Origin: Lachnospiraceae bacterium
GTDB taxonomy: Bacteria > Bacillota > Clostridia > Lachnospirales > Lachnospiraceae
Length of the DNA stretch: 64,000 bases
Reading direction: 5' to 3'
Assembly (NCBI GenBank): GCA_016283575.1
Contig: JAEEND010000007.1
Span: 1 to 64,000 of the forward strand
Every line of letters begins with the position of its first letter. Positions within the stretch are counted from its first letter, which is position 1. Of the stretch, positions 53,088-61,092 are shown piece after piece. The notes beneath the pieces are model-generated. The model worked only from the letters and a program-made list of their open reading frames with translations, made no database searches and was not told where the DNA came from. The translations under genes were made by a program, and so were the position numbers.

Positions 53088-53234
53088 GCTTTTACCCTCA
53101 TGTAAAAAAATATTGTTACCTAAATTGTAAATACAGACTGTAAGCAATTTATTAAAGAACCATCCGAGCTCTGCCTACCCCATTTAATCTCTTCTTGCTA
53201 TAATTATTTAAAGACCTTTTGAAAGGGGTGTCCA

Positions 53235-54122
53235 TTGAGAAAAAGAATCCTTGTAATAGGCGGAAGCTACTTCTTCGGGCGATGGTTCGTTGAATTTGCC
53301 CGCGTAAATCATAATTTAACAATTTTAAACCGTGGAAATATACCGATAAATCTTCCGGAAGTTAAAGAAATTGCAGCGGACAGACATGACGAAGAAGCCT
53401 TAATGAAACTATCCGGTATGAGCTTTGATATCTGTGTGGATTTCTGCGCCTATAATCCCGGAGATATCGAAAGAATAGTGAATGTACCGGGGCTTTCCAT
53501 TGGAAGATATATATTCATAAGCACGGTGGATGTATATAAAAGAGTTCCCGAGGTAACTCTTTCAGATGACGCGGAATTTACCGATGTATTCCCGGATGGT
53601 CCTGAAGGAGATTATATAAAGGGAAAGGTATTGCTTGAAAACGAATTAAAGAAAGTATCTATGGAAAAGGACATAAAATATACCTCGGTCCGTCCTGCCA
53701 TACTTTATGGCCCTGCCAATTATGCGCCGAGGGAAGCGGTATTTTTTGAATATATTAAAAACTACGGAGAAGTACCTTATCCAAAAGATGCAACAGGGTT
53801 CTTTCAACTTACTTTTGTAGGGGACGGAGCTAAGATCTTAGTAAAAATATGCGAGATGGAGGATCCGCCTAAAAGCATTAATTTATGCCCAGTGAGGATA
53901 GATAACTATCGTTCTTTTTTAGATGCATTAAGAAGCATCCCCGATATCAGTTTTACAGAGAAAGAAATGACAGTATCTGAAATGTTAAATCAAAACATAA
54001 TCTTACCGTTTCCGCTGCTCAAGAATGATTCACAGGCTTATAAAGGCCTTGATTATGAGGCTTTCGGTGTTGTGGAAACAGATTTGGGTCTCGGCCTTCA
54101 GAAAGCATATAAAGTATTTTAA
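53235..54122 (+). CDS. NAD-dependent epimerase/dehydratase family protein
   Basis: A 295-residue extended short-chain dehydrogenase-like protein. The nucleotide-binding turn is GGSYFFGRWFVEF at the start, with ADRHDE at strand 3, ISTVDVYK at the catalytic Ser region, and a substrate domain after RPAILYGPANY. The classical Tyr-x3-Lys is altered: a YIKGKVLLEN segment follows. The start is TTG behind GAAAGGGG. The closest type is the CSP41/epimerase-like group; the substrate is unknown. Confidence 0.8.
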   Translation: MRKRILVIGGSYFFGRWFVEFARVNHNLTILNRGNIPINLPEVKEIAADRHDEEALMKLSGMSFDICVDFCAYNPGDIERIVNVPGLSIGRYIFISTVDVYKRVPEVTLSDDAEFTDVFPDGPEGDYIKGKVLLENELKKVSMEKDIKYTSVRPAILYGPANYAPREAVFFEYIKNYGEVPYPKDATGFFQLTFVGDGAKILVKICEMEDPPKSINLCPVRIDNYRSFLDALRSIPDISFTEKEMTVSEMLNQNIILPFPLLKNDSQAYKGLDYEAFGVVETDLGLGLQKAYKVF

Positions 54123-54136
54123 TATGAGGATATAAC

Positions 54137-55276
54137 ATGAAAAAGGACAAAGTATTCTATGATGAAAGCATCATAAATCGCGAAAAAGTGATAGTCAGAG
54201 TAAGCTTAATAGGCATTCTTTTTAACGTGCTCCTGTCAGGCGTAAAGGCAGTGATCGGAATAACTGCTAACTCAATCTCGGTACTTCTTGATGCGGTTAA
54301 CAACTTATCGGATGCCCTTTCATCAATAATCACCATTATAGGCACCTATCTTGCGGGAAAGCCTGCGGACAAAAAGCATCCCCTGGGGTATGGTCGGATC
54401 GAATATCTTACAGGCATGTTTGTGGCAGCCATAGTAATCTATGCAGGCTTAACATCCATGGTTGAATCCGTAAAGAAGATATTTAAGCCGGAATTCCCCG
54501 ATTATTCCTATATATCTCTTGTGATCATCGTGATCGGTGTTTTCGTGAAACTATTCTTAGGCTTATATACCCGTAAAAAAGGTAAAGATGTTAATTCGGG
54601 AAGCCTCTTTGCTTCAGGTTCTGACGCACTTTTTGATGCGGTTCTTTCTACATCGGTACTTATTGCCGCAATAATCTATATAAAAACAGGCCTTTCAATC
54701 GAGGCATACATCGGTGCTCTTATTTCCTGCTTTATCATAAAGGCCGGGTGTGAAATGATGATGGAAACTCTCAATGAGATTCTGGGAACAAGAATCGATA
54801 AAGAACTTTCGAAAAAACTAAAGAGCCTCATCATGGAAGAAGAAGCGGTTCTCGGCGTATACGACCTCTTTATCAACAATTACGGACCTAACAAGGACTA
54901 TGCGTCTGTTCATATAGAGCTTCCCGACACCATGACGGTTGAAGATGTGGACGTGATTACAAGGCGCATTCAGACCAGAGTCTTTACGGAAACAGGCATA
55001 GTATTAACGGGGGTAGGCGTATATTCTTTTAACACCAGGGATGATGAAGCCGCTGATATAAGAAATAAGGTTTTTGAAAAAGTCATGTCCCATGACTGGG
55101 CATTGCAGATGCATGGTTTTTATGTTGATATCAAGGAAAAGAACATGCGCTTTGATGTGGTAATGAGCTTTGAAATAAATCGAAGTGAAGGCCTTAAGAT
55201 TCTTTATTCGGAATTGAATGAAATGTATGAAGGCTTTACAATAATAATATCAGCCGACGAAGATTTGTCGGATTAA
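54137..55276 (+). CDS. Cation diffusion facilitator metal transporter
   Basis: A 379-residue CDF-family metal/proton antiporter. It has six membrane helices with the metal-site motif SVLLDAVNNLSDALSS in helix 2 (Asp near residue 54, with DAVNN rather than DAxHM), HPLGYGRIEYL, and a second-half SGSDALFDAVLSTSVL. The cytoplasmic C-terminal domain is longer than usual, about 170 residues. The DxxND-type site suggests manganese or another metal rather than zinc, but this is not certain. It follows the epimerase gene after 14 bp. Confidence 0.9.
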   Translation: MKKDKVFYDESIINREKVIVRVSLIGILFNVLLSGVKAVIGITANSISVLLDAVNNLSDALSSIITIIGTYLAGKPADKKHPLGYGRIEYLTGMFVAAIVIYAGLTSMVESVKKIFKPEFPDYSYISLVIIVIGVFVKLFLGLYTRKKGKDVNSGSLFASGSDALFDAVLSTSVLIAAIIYIKTGLSIEAYIGALISCFIIKAGCEMMMETLNEILGTRIDKELSKKLKSLIMEEEAVLGVYDLFINNYGPNKDYASVHIELPDTMTVEDVDVITRRIQTRVFTETGIVLTGVGVYSFNTRDDEAADIRNKVFEKVMSHDWALQMHGFYVDIKEKNMRFDVVMSFEINRSEGLKILYSELNEMYEGFTIIISADEDLSD

Positions 55277-55287
55277 GGAGAATTGGT

Positions 55288-56136
55288 ATGTTGGAGTTTT
55301 TAAAAGCCGTATTTTTCGGCATTGTTGAAGGTATCACCGAATGGCTTCCCATAAGCAGCACCGGTCACATGATCCTTCTTAATGAATTTCTTAAGCTTGA
55401 TGTTTCGGAGGAATTCTATTCACTGTTTCAAGTGGTGATTCAATTCGGAGCTATCTTAGCCGTAGTTATCCTCTTTTTTAAAGAGATCTGGCCCTTTGGT
55501 AAAAAGAATAATACCGCGCCTTTAACTGACAAGGGCTTTGGTTCCTATATTAAAAAAGACATTTTCTCACTTTGGTTTCATATAATTGTTGCCTGCATTC
55601 CTGCGATCATTGTAGGTGTTCTTTTCGATGACTTCTTTGAAGCCATGTTCTATAACTACGTAACAGTAGCGATAATGCTAATTTTGGTGGGACTTGCCTT
55701 TATTGTTATCGAAACAGTTTATAAAGGAAGAACAGCAAAGATTAATTCAGCAAAAGAAATTGATTATAAGCTTGCATTTATGATCGGTCTTTTCCAGATG
55801 ATAGCCGCTATTTTCCCGGGAACCTCAAGAAGCGGAGCGATAATCGTGGGAGCACTTCTTTTTGGTATTTCCAGAGTTGCTGCGGCGGAATTTGCTTTTT
55901 ATCTTGCAATCCCGGTTATGGCAGGAGCAAGCCTTCTTAAAATAGTAAAATTCGGTTTTTCTTTTACGGCAACTGAATTAATGATCCTTGCAACAGGCAT
56001 GGTGGTTGCATTCATAGTTTCACTTTTCGTAATCAGGTTCTTAATGAGCTACATTAAAAAGCATGATTTCAAAGTGTTTGGCTATTACAGGATCATCCTG
56101 GGAGTTGTGATTTTGCTGTATGCCTTTTTACATTGA
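55288..56136 (+). CDS. uppP: Undecaprenyl-diphosphatase UppP
   Basis: Recycles the lipid carrier for cell-wall synthesis by dephosphorylating undecaprenyl pyrophosphate. The 282-residue membrane protein has the first BacA motif GIVEGITEWLPISSTGHMIL at about 12-31, the second motif FPGTSRSGAIIVG near 175, and about eight helices. The length is standard. It follows the CDF gene after 11 bp and is closed by a strong terminator. Confidence 0.96.
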   Translation: MLEFLKAVFFGIVEGITEWLPISSTGHMILLNEFLKLDVSEEFYSLFQVVIQFGAILAVVILFFKEIWPFGKKNNTAPLTDKGFGSYIKKDIFSLWFHIIVACIPAIIVGVLFDDFFEAMFYNYVTVAIMLILVGLAFIVIETVYKGRTAKINSAKEIDYKLAFMIGLFQMIAAIFPGTSRSGAIIVGALLFGISRVAAAEFAFYLAIPVMAGASLLKIVKFGFSFTATELMILATGMVVAFIVSLFVIRFLMSYIKKHDFKVFGYYRIILGVVILLYAFLH

Positions 56137-56190
56137 TATGAAGCCTTTAATAAGAATGGATTAAGGTATATTCGGAGTGACATTGAGATT

Positions 56191-56223
56191 AAAAAAGAAC
56201 CGGCCCTTGGCCGGTTCTTTTGA
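56191..56223. terminator. Bidirectional terminator between uppP and thrS
   Basis: A perfect 13-bp stem (AAAAGAACCGGCC at 56193-56205 with GGCCGGTTCTTTT at 56209-56221) closes a CTT loop. A- and T-rich flanks on both sides suit the convergent genes. Confidence 0.92.
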
Positions 56224-56228
56224 TGTTT

Positions 56229-58112
56229 TTAGAATTCCTGCATTAATTCAAGAGTATGTTCTGCGTTCATCTTGTTACATGCTTCGATGAACTTATCAAG
56301 GGGTACGTTCTGTACCTGCTGATTGGAACCTCTTACGTTAATGGAAACGGTGTTATTTTCAGCTTCGCTGTCACCGAGTACCAGGATGTAAGGATCCTTG
56401 TAAGGCTTGAAGTTTTTAATCTTCTGACGCATGTTCTTGTCTTCGTAGTCTGCTTCTACGCGGATACCGTTTGCTTTAAGAAGATCGGCTACCTTCTTTG
56501 CGTAGTCGTTATGTTCAACTCTGATGGGCACAACGTCAACCTGTACAGGTGAGAGCCAGAAGGGGAAACTTCCCTTGAAGTTTTCAATAATGATACCGAT
56601 GAATCGTTCAAGTGAACCATAGATCGCTCTGTGGATTACAACAGGCATCTCTAAGCTTCCGTCAGCTGCTGTATAAGTAAGACCAAAGTTGTGAGGAAGT
56701 TGGAAATCGAGCTGGATAGTACCGCACTGCCATTCACGTCCGAGAGCGTCCTTAATCTGTAAGTCAATCTTAGGTCCGTAGAAAGCACCGTCACCTTCGT
56801 TGATCTCATAACCGCCTTCGCCGTACTTTTCATCGAGAATTTCTTTTAATGCTGCTTCCGCACGGTTCCAAACTTCCAGGTCACCCATGTAGTCATCGGG
56901 ACGTGTGGAGAATTCAGCACGGTAGGTTACACCAAAGGTCTTGTAGATTTCATCGGCGATCGCGATGATGTCTGCGATCTCATTCTTAATCTGTGATTCC
57001 ATTACAAATGTATGGTCATCATCCTGACGGAATTCCTGAACACGGAAAAGACCGTTCATCTGTCCGGATTTTTCTTTTCTGTGAAGAACATCATATTCGC
57101 TGTAACGAATAGGAAGTTCCTTGTAGGAATGAGTCTTTCTCTTGTATGTCATCATGGCATTGGGACAGTTCATGGGCTTTGCTGCCATCGTATCCACGTT
57201 CTCACGATTGTAGATTACGGAACCTGCTTCAATGGTATCTGACTTAACTCCGAGAGATTCGTCGTTAATGTCCTCCATGATGTTATCAATGTTCACATCT
57301 GCTTTAACATGACCGGAAATACCGGGTACGATAAACATGTTGTTAAGATAGTGAGCCCAGTGACCGCTTATGAGCCAAAGCTTCTTATTGTTGATAAGAG
57401 GAGCGGAGATTTCTGTATAATCATGATCTCTCTGAAGGTCCCTTGAATACTTAAGAAGTGCCTGGTACATTTCCCATCCTCTGGGAAGCCAGTAAGGCAT
57501 ACCGGGTGCGGATTCCTGGAACATGAAAAGCTCTAACTGAGCGCCGATCTTTTTGTGGTCTCTTTCTTTTGCTTCTTCAATCCATTTAATGTGCTCTGCA
57601 AGCTCTTCTTTGGAAGGATATGCATAGAAATAAACTCTCTGCATGTGGTCCTTCTTAGCATCGTTCTTCCAGTAAGCCATGGAGCAGGAGTGAATCTTAA
57701 ATGCAACATTTAAAAGCTCCTGTGTATTATCAACGTGAGGTCCGCGGCATAAGTCGATATAGTCATCGCCGGTAGTGTAAGTGGTGATGGTCTCACCTTC
57801 GGGGAGGTCATTGATTAACTCCACTTTATATTTCTGATCCTTGAAGATTTCAAGAGCTTCTTCCTTGGACACTTCGCGTCTTGTGAAAGCTTCTTTTTTC
57901 TTAAGGATTTCACGCATCTTGTTTTCAATCTTAGTGAAGTCGCTTTCGGTAATGGTCTTGCCTTCGGGAAGTACAAAATCATAATATGCACCGTCTGCGA
58001 TCTGGGGTCCGATGGCATACTGTACTTCGTTTCCGTAAATTGCTATTACGGCTTTCGCAAGGACATGAGCCATGGAGTGTCTGTAGACACTTAAAAATTC
58101 TTCTCTTTCCAT
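56229..58112 (-). CDS. thrS: Threonyl-tRNA synthetase, without TGS domain
   Basis: A 627-residue class II synthetase. It starts directly in the editing domain (HSMAH near residue 12), so the usual 60-residue N-terminal TGS domain is missing. The catalytic core has zinc-ligand Cys in KPMNCP, motif 2 around RYSEYDVLHRKEKSG and RVQEFRQDDDH, and motif 3 VIHRAIYGSLERFIG. The C-terminal anticodon domain begins near PVQVDVVPI. An extra stretch of about 40 residues precedes the zinc Cys (about 270-320: KADVNIDNIMEDIN, then NRENVDTMAA), which E. coli ThrRS does not have. No T-box leader is seen upstream. Confidence 0.95.
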   Translation of the reverse strand: MEREEFLSVYRHSMAHVLAKAVIAIYGNEVQYAIGPQIADGAYYDFVLPEGKTITESDFTKIENKMREILKKKEAFTRREVSKEEALEIFKDQKYKVELINDLPEGETITTYTTGDDYIDLCRGPHVDNTQELLNVAFKIHSCSMAYWKNDAKKDHMQRVYFYAYPSKEELAEHIKWIEEAKERDHKKIGAQLELFMFQESAPGMPYWLPRGWEMYQALLKYSRDLQRDHDYTEISAPLINNKKLWLISGHWAHYLNNMFIVPGISGHVKADVNIDNIMEDINDESLGVKSDTIEAGSVIYNRENVDTMAAKPMNCPNAMMTYKRKTHSYKELPIRYSEYDVLHRKEKSGQMNGLFRVQEFRQDDDHTFVMESQIKNEIADIIAIADEIYKTFGVTYRAEFSTRPDDYMGDLEVWNRAEAALKEILDEKYGEGGYEINEGDGAFYGPKIDLQIKDALGREWQCGTIQLDFQLPHNFGLTYTAADGSLEMPVVIHRAIYGSLERFIGIIIENFKGSFPFWLSPVQVDVVPIRVEHNDYAKKVADLLKANGIRVEADYEDKNMRQKIKNFKPYKDPYILVLGDSEAENNTVSINVRGSNQQVQNVPLDKFIEACNKMNAEHTLELMQEF

Positions 58113-58152
58113 TGTGAAACTCCTTTATTTTCTTAGAGATAGCTATTTAATT

Positions 58153-58181
58153 AGTTTAGATTCCTTTGGGATTATTGTCAA
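58153..58181 (-). promoter_or_regulatory. thrS promoter
   Basis: On the minus strand TTGACA (58176-58181), 17 bp and TAAACT (58153-58158) lie about 40 bp before the thrS start. The short leader excludes a T-box. The rest of the 240-bp gap holds an AT-rich promoter region for the divergent gene (TATAAT at 58314-58319) and no credible ORF. Confidence 0.75.
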
Positions 58182-58352
58182 CAAGAAAGCGATTCTTGGG
58201 GGTTTTAGAGGGCGGAATCCCGGGGATGATATAAAAGAGGCGAGACGGTTAATGAAAAACCATAAGATTATCTTAAAATTCAACAAAAAACTTTCTTTTG
58301 TGTGAAAATTTAGTATAATATATACATAAGTGAATAGCGAGGAGGAGTGCTT

Positions 58353-58991
58353 ATGCAGGATTACAAAAAGATTGATTATGCTACCAATAAGGATGTTGTC
58401 CTTAGATACATTCCGGGACATTTTATCACCCCCAACTCCCATGTAAATTATTACATGGATTTAACGGACATGAAGTCACGTCAGCGTGAAGCAAGAGCTA
58501 CAGGCGAAGAGCTGGCTCAGGCTTACATGGTAACTGATATTGTCGATACCATACTGTGCCTAGATAATATGGAGGTTGTAGGTGCATATCTTGCAAACAA
58601 GCTCACAAAGGCAGGAGTTCACTCCATGAACAACCACCAGACAATTTATATCGCATCTCCCGAATATGATTCCGGAGGTTCCATTATCTTCCGTGAGAAC
58701 AGTAAGCACATGGTAAAGGGAAAGAAGGTTCTGCTTCTTCTTGCAACGGTATCAACAGGTAACACTCTTCAGAAAGCTATCCAGTCCATTAACTATTACG
58801 GCGGCTCTGTAATGGGTATTTCCGCAATATTCTCAGCGGCTACCAGAGTAATGGATATTTCCGTCAATTCTCTTTACGGTCCCAAGGATCTGCCGGATTA
58901 TATTAACTACAGACCCGATGATTGTCCCATGTGCCGTAACAAACAGCCGGTTGATGCTCTCTGTAACGGTTTCGGATATTCGCTTCTGTAA
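58353..58991 (+). CDS. Phosphoribosyltransferase-fold protein (PyrE-like)
   Basis: A 212-residue protein with a type I phosphoribosyltransferase pattern: a hood region at the N-terminus (LRYIPGHFITPNSHVNYYMD) and a PRPP-binding loop LLLLATVSTGNTLQKAI near residue 130. The usual two acidic residues before the loop are replaced by L-A, which may affect catalysis. It ends with three cysteines (DDCPMCRNKQPVDALCNGFG), possibly a metal site. It resembles orotate phosphoribosyltransferase-related proteins of Clostridia. Substrate uncertain. The ATG at 58353 follows GAGGAGG. Confidence 0.75.
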   Translation: MQDYKKIDYATNKDVVLRYIPGHFITPNSHVNYYMDLTDMKSRQREARATGEELAQAYMVTDIVDTILCLDNMEVVGAYLANKLTKAGVHSMNNHQTIYIASPEYDSGGSIIFRENSKHMVKGKKVLLLLATVSTGNTLQKAIQSINYYGGSVMGISAIFSAATRVMDISVNSLYGPKDLPDYINYRPDDCPMCRNKQPVDALCNGFGYSLL

Positions 58992-59036
58992 CGGAAATAA
59001 AGCGGATGGCTCTAAAGAATATTCATGATTTCCCGG

Positions 59037-59066
59037 GCGGTACTTTTTTAAGTACCGCTTTTTTTT
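59037..59066 (+). terminator. Intrinsic terminator
   Basis: A perfect 9-bp stem (GCGGTACTT at 59037-59045 with AAGTACCGC at 59050-59058) is followed by eight T residues. It ends the phosphoribosyltransferase-like gene. Confidence 0.9.
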
Positions 59067-59118
59067 ACCCGGAATAAAGAGTATAATCAGAAAAAATGTT
59101 ATAAAAAGAGGCGATAAC

Positions 59119-60288
59119 ATGGAATCCACGCTAAAAAGAACATGGGCTGAGATAAATCTGGACGCCCTTAAATATAATTATGAAAAGATAAGAGCTCACA
59201 TCGGACCGGGAGTTAAGTTTCTCGGAGTTGTTAAGGCTGACGCTTACGGACACGGTTCCGTTCAGGTGGCACGAAAACTTCAGGAATCAGGTGCCGATTA
59301 TCTTGCGGTATCAAGCATCGATGAAGCCATGGAACTCAGAAGTAACGGGATCACCATGCCCATTCTTATACTCGGTCACACACCCAAAGACCAGGTGGAT
59401 AAGCTTATAAAGAATAACATTACCCAGGCAGTTACCTGTGAAGCCAAGGCTCTTGAATACAGTGAAGAAGCAGTAAGATGCGGCGGGACACTTAAAATAC
59501 ATATTAAGGTTGATACAGGTATGTCTCGTCTCGGTTACATATGTGAAGGCGACTATTTCGGCCATGGTGTAGAAGGCATCTTAAATGCCGTCAATCTTCC
59601 CGGACTTGATGCAGAGGGTATCTTCACTCACTTTGCGGTTGCCGATGAACCCGGAGATGAAAATAAGAAATACACCGACCACCAGTTTAAACTGTTTACG
59701 GATGTCATAAAGAGCGTAGAAGATAAATGGCAAAAGAAATTTAAATTAAAGCATTGCGCCAATACCGGAGCTACGGTATTAAGACCCGAAACCCATCTTG
59801 ATATGGTGCGCCCGGGACTTTTGCTTTACGGCTACGGGGAATTTGCGAGGATGCTTGGATTAAAGCCCGTCATGAGCGTTAAGACTACAGTAAGTACCGT
59901 AAAGATATATCCTGCCGGCACGAAAATAAGCTATGGCGGAATATTTGTGACGGAAAAGAAAACCAGAGTAGGCGTGCTTCCCTACGGATACGCAGACGGT
60001 TTTTTAAGAGCACTGTCAAACAGATACGAAGTTTATACTGAAGAGGGCTTCGCGAAACAGCTGGGAAAGATCTGTATGGATATGTGCATGATCGATCTTA
60101 CGGATAAGATGAGTGTGGATGTAGGCTCTGAAATAGAGATTTTCGGAGAGAATAATCCCGTTGAAAAAATGGCTGAAACAGCAGGAACCATACCATACGA
60201 AATAGTATGCGCAGTAAGCAAGAGAGTCCCCAGATTTTATAAAGAAAACGGCGAAACAGTATTTAAAGAATTACTGCTTCGCATGTAA
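59119..60288 (+). CDS. alr: Alanine racemase
   Basis: PLP enzyme making D-alanine for the cell wall. The 389-residue protein has the PLP lysine in VVKADAYGHG near residue 38, HIKVDTGMSRLG near 130, and the catalytic Tyr in the ISYGGIF region near 275. GVLPYGYADGFLRALSNR and GKICMDMCMIDLTD follow in the C-terminal barrel. An insert-like segment (CEGDYFGHGVEGI) follows the VDTGMSRLG motif. Its stop abuts the convergent arsR-type gene. Confidence 0.96.
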   Translation: MESTLKRTWAEINLDALKYNYEKIRAHIGPGVKFLGVVKADAYGHGSVQVARKLQESGADYLAVSSIDEAMELRSNGITMPILILGHTPKDQVDKLIKNNITQAVTCEAKALEYSEEAVRCGGTLKIHIKVDTGMSRLGYICEGDYFGHGVEGILNAVNLPGLDAEGIFTHFAVADEPGDENKKYTDHQFKLFTDVIKSVEDKWQKKFKLKHCANTGATVLRPETHLDMVRPGLLLYGYGEFARMLGLKPVMSVKTTVSTVKIYPAGTKISYGGIFVTEKKTRVGVLPYGYADGFLRALSNRYEVYTEEGFAKQLGKICMDMCMIDLTDKMSVDVGSEIEIFGENNPVEKMAETAGTIPYEIVCAVSKRVPRFYKENGETVFKELLLRM

Positions 60289-60645
60289 CTAATCAGGACA
60301 GGTTATGTCCGCAATTTCTTCAATGACTTTATGGAGCTTCCGCACTAAACGAGTGTCGGAAGCTTTATAATACATTTCTTTACCTGCACGGCGGGCTTCG
60401 ATAAGACCGGCAGTCTTTAATAGTCTTAAGTGATGGGATACCGCGGGACTGGTCATTTCAGTCATGGCGGCAATATCTATCACACATTCCTCGGTATGGC
60501 AGAGAATCCAGAAGATACGGAGACGGGAAGGGTCGCCTAATTGCTTCATGGCTTCGGATACGGAAGTAACGGCTTCGTCGGAAGGCATGGTTTCCAATAT
60601 ATTCTTTGAAAATTCTTCATCATGATGATTATGAGGAGTTGTCAT
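60289..60645 (-). CDS. ArsR/SmtB-family metal-responsive repressor
   Basis: A 118-residue winged-helix repressor. It shows a His-rich N-terminus (TTPHNHHDEE), ALGDPSR-type KQLGDPSRLRIFWIL, the CHTEECVIDIA segment (a variant of the ELCVCDL metal site, with two Cys), and the recognition helix TSPAVSHHLRLLKTAGLIEARRAGKEMYY. A C-terminal helix with His and acidic residues fits the alpha-5 metal site. It probably senses Zn/Cd and controls the divergent HMA/ATPase genes. Confidence 0.92.
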   Translation of the reverse strand: MTTPHNHHDEEFSKNILETMPSDEAVTSVSEAMKQLGDPSRLRIFWILCHTEECVIDIAAMTEMTSPAVSHHLRLLKTAGLIEARRAGKEMYYKASDTRLVRKLHKVIEEIADITCPD

Positions 60646-60746
60646 GGTCTTCGCCCTTCATTGTTAAAACGATTTATGGATCAATTGGAATCATTATCAA
60701 TACTTATATTTAAAGTATAAATCCGGGAGCTTCAAAACTCAATACG

Positions 60747-60834
60747 ATTAAACAATTATTTAAATATTTATTTTTTAATTGACATGTAATACCTCAAGTG
60801 CTAATATGTAATCAACAATTAAACAATCATTTAA
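60747..60834 (+). promoter_or_regulatory. Promoter of the metal-efflux genes flanked by two ArsR-box candidates
   Basis: TTGACA (60779-60784), 17 bp and TAATAT (60802-60807) form the promoter. Two copies of a 17-bp element differing at one base, ATTAAACAATTATTTAA (60747-60763) and ATTAAACAATCATTTAA (60818-60834), lie on either side. The half-sites resemble the AT-rich imperfect dyads bound by ArsR/SmtB repressors. Confidence 0.75.
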
Positions 60835-60863
60835 TCGTTTCCGATTTACGAAAGGAGTTTCTT

Positions 60864-61085
60864 ATGAAAAAGACCTATAAAATAGATGTGGATTGCGCAG
60901 CATGCGCAGATAAGATGGAAGTTGCAGCAAGCAAAACCCCCGGGGTAAAAGAAGCAAGCGTTAACTTCATGACCCTTAAGATGAAGCTTGAATTTGAAGA
61001 GGATGCTGATCCCGATACAGTTATAAAGGAAGTACTTAAAAACTGTAAGAAAGTAGAATCCGATTGCGAAATATTCTTTGATTGA
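60864..61085 (+). CDS. Heavy-metal-associated (HMA) domain protein
   Basis: A 73-residue HMA-fold protein with the metal motif DCAACADKM (CxxC at residues 11-14), GVKEASVNFMTLKMKLEF and an acidic second half ending SDCEIFFD. It probably hands a soft metal ion to the ATPase encoded next, which itself starts without an HMA domain. The chaperone and pump thus look like a split version of the usual fused protein. Strong AAAGGAG site; 7 bp before the ATPase gene. Confidence 0.92.
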   Translation: MKKTYKIDVDCAACADKMEVAASKTPGVKEASVNFMTLKMKLEFEEDADPDTVIKEVLKNCKKVESDCEIFFD

Positions 61086-61092
61086 GGTATCT

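Noticed and set aside
58113-58352. Possible T-box leader or small ORF (58114-58305) upstream of thrS
   Set aside because: The minus-strand promoter at 58153-58181 leaves a leader of only about 40 bases with no T-box conserved sequence. The plus-strand ORF has no ribosome-binding site and overlaps promoter DNA.
60670-60700. Fur/Zur-like box (GATAATGAT half-site on the minus strand near 60690)
   Set aside because: Only one half matches the Fur consensus; the other half does not, and an ArsR-type repressor already explains the locus.
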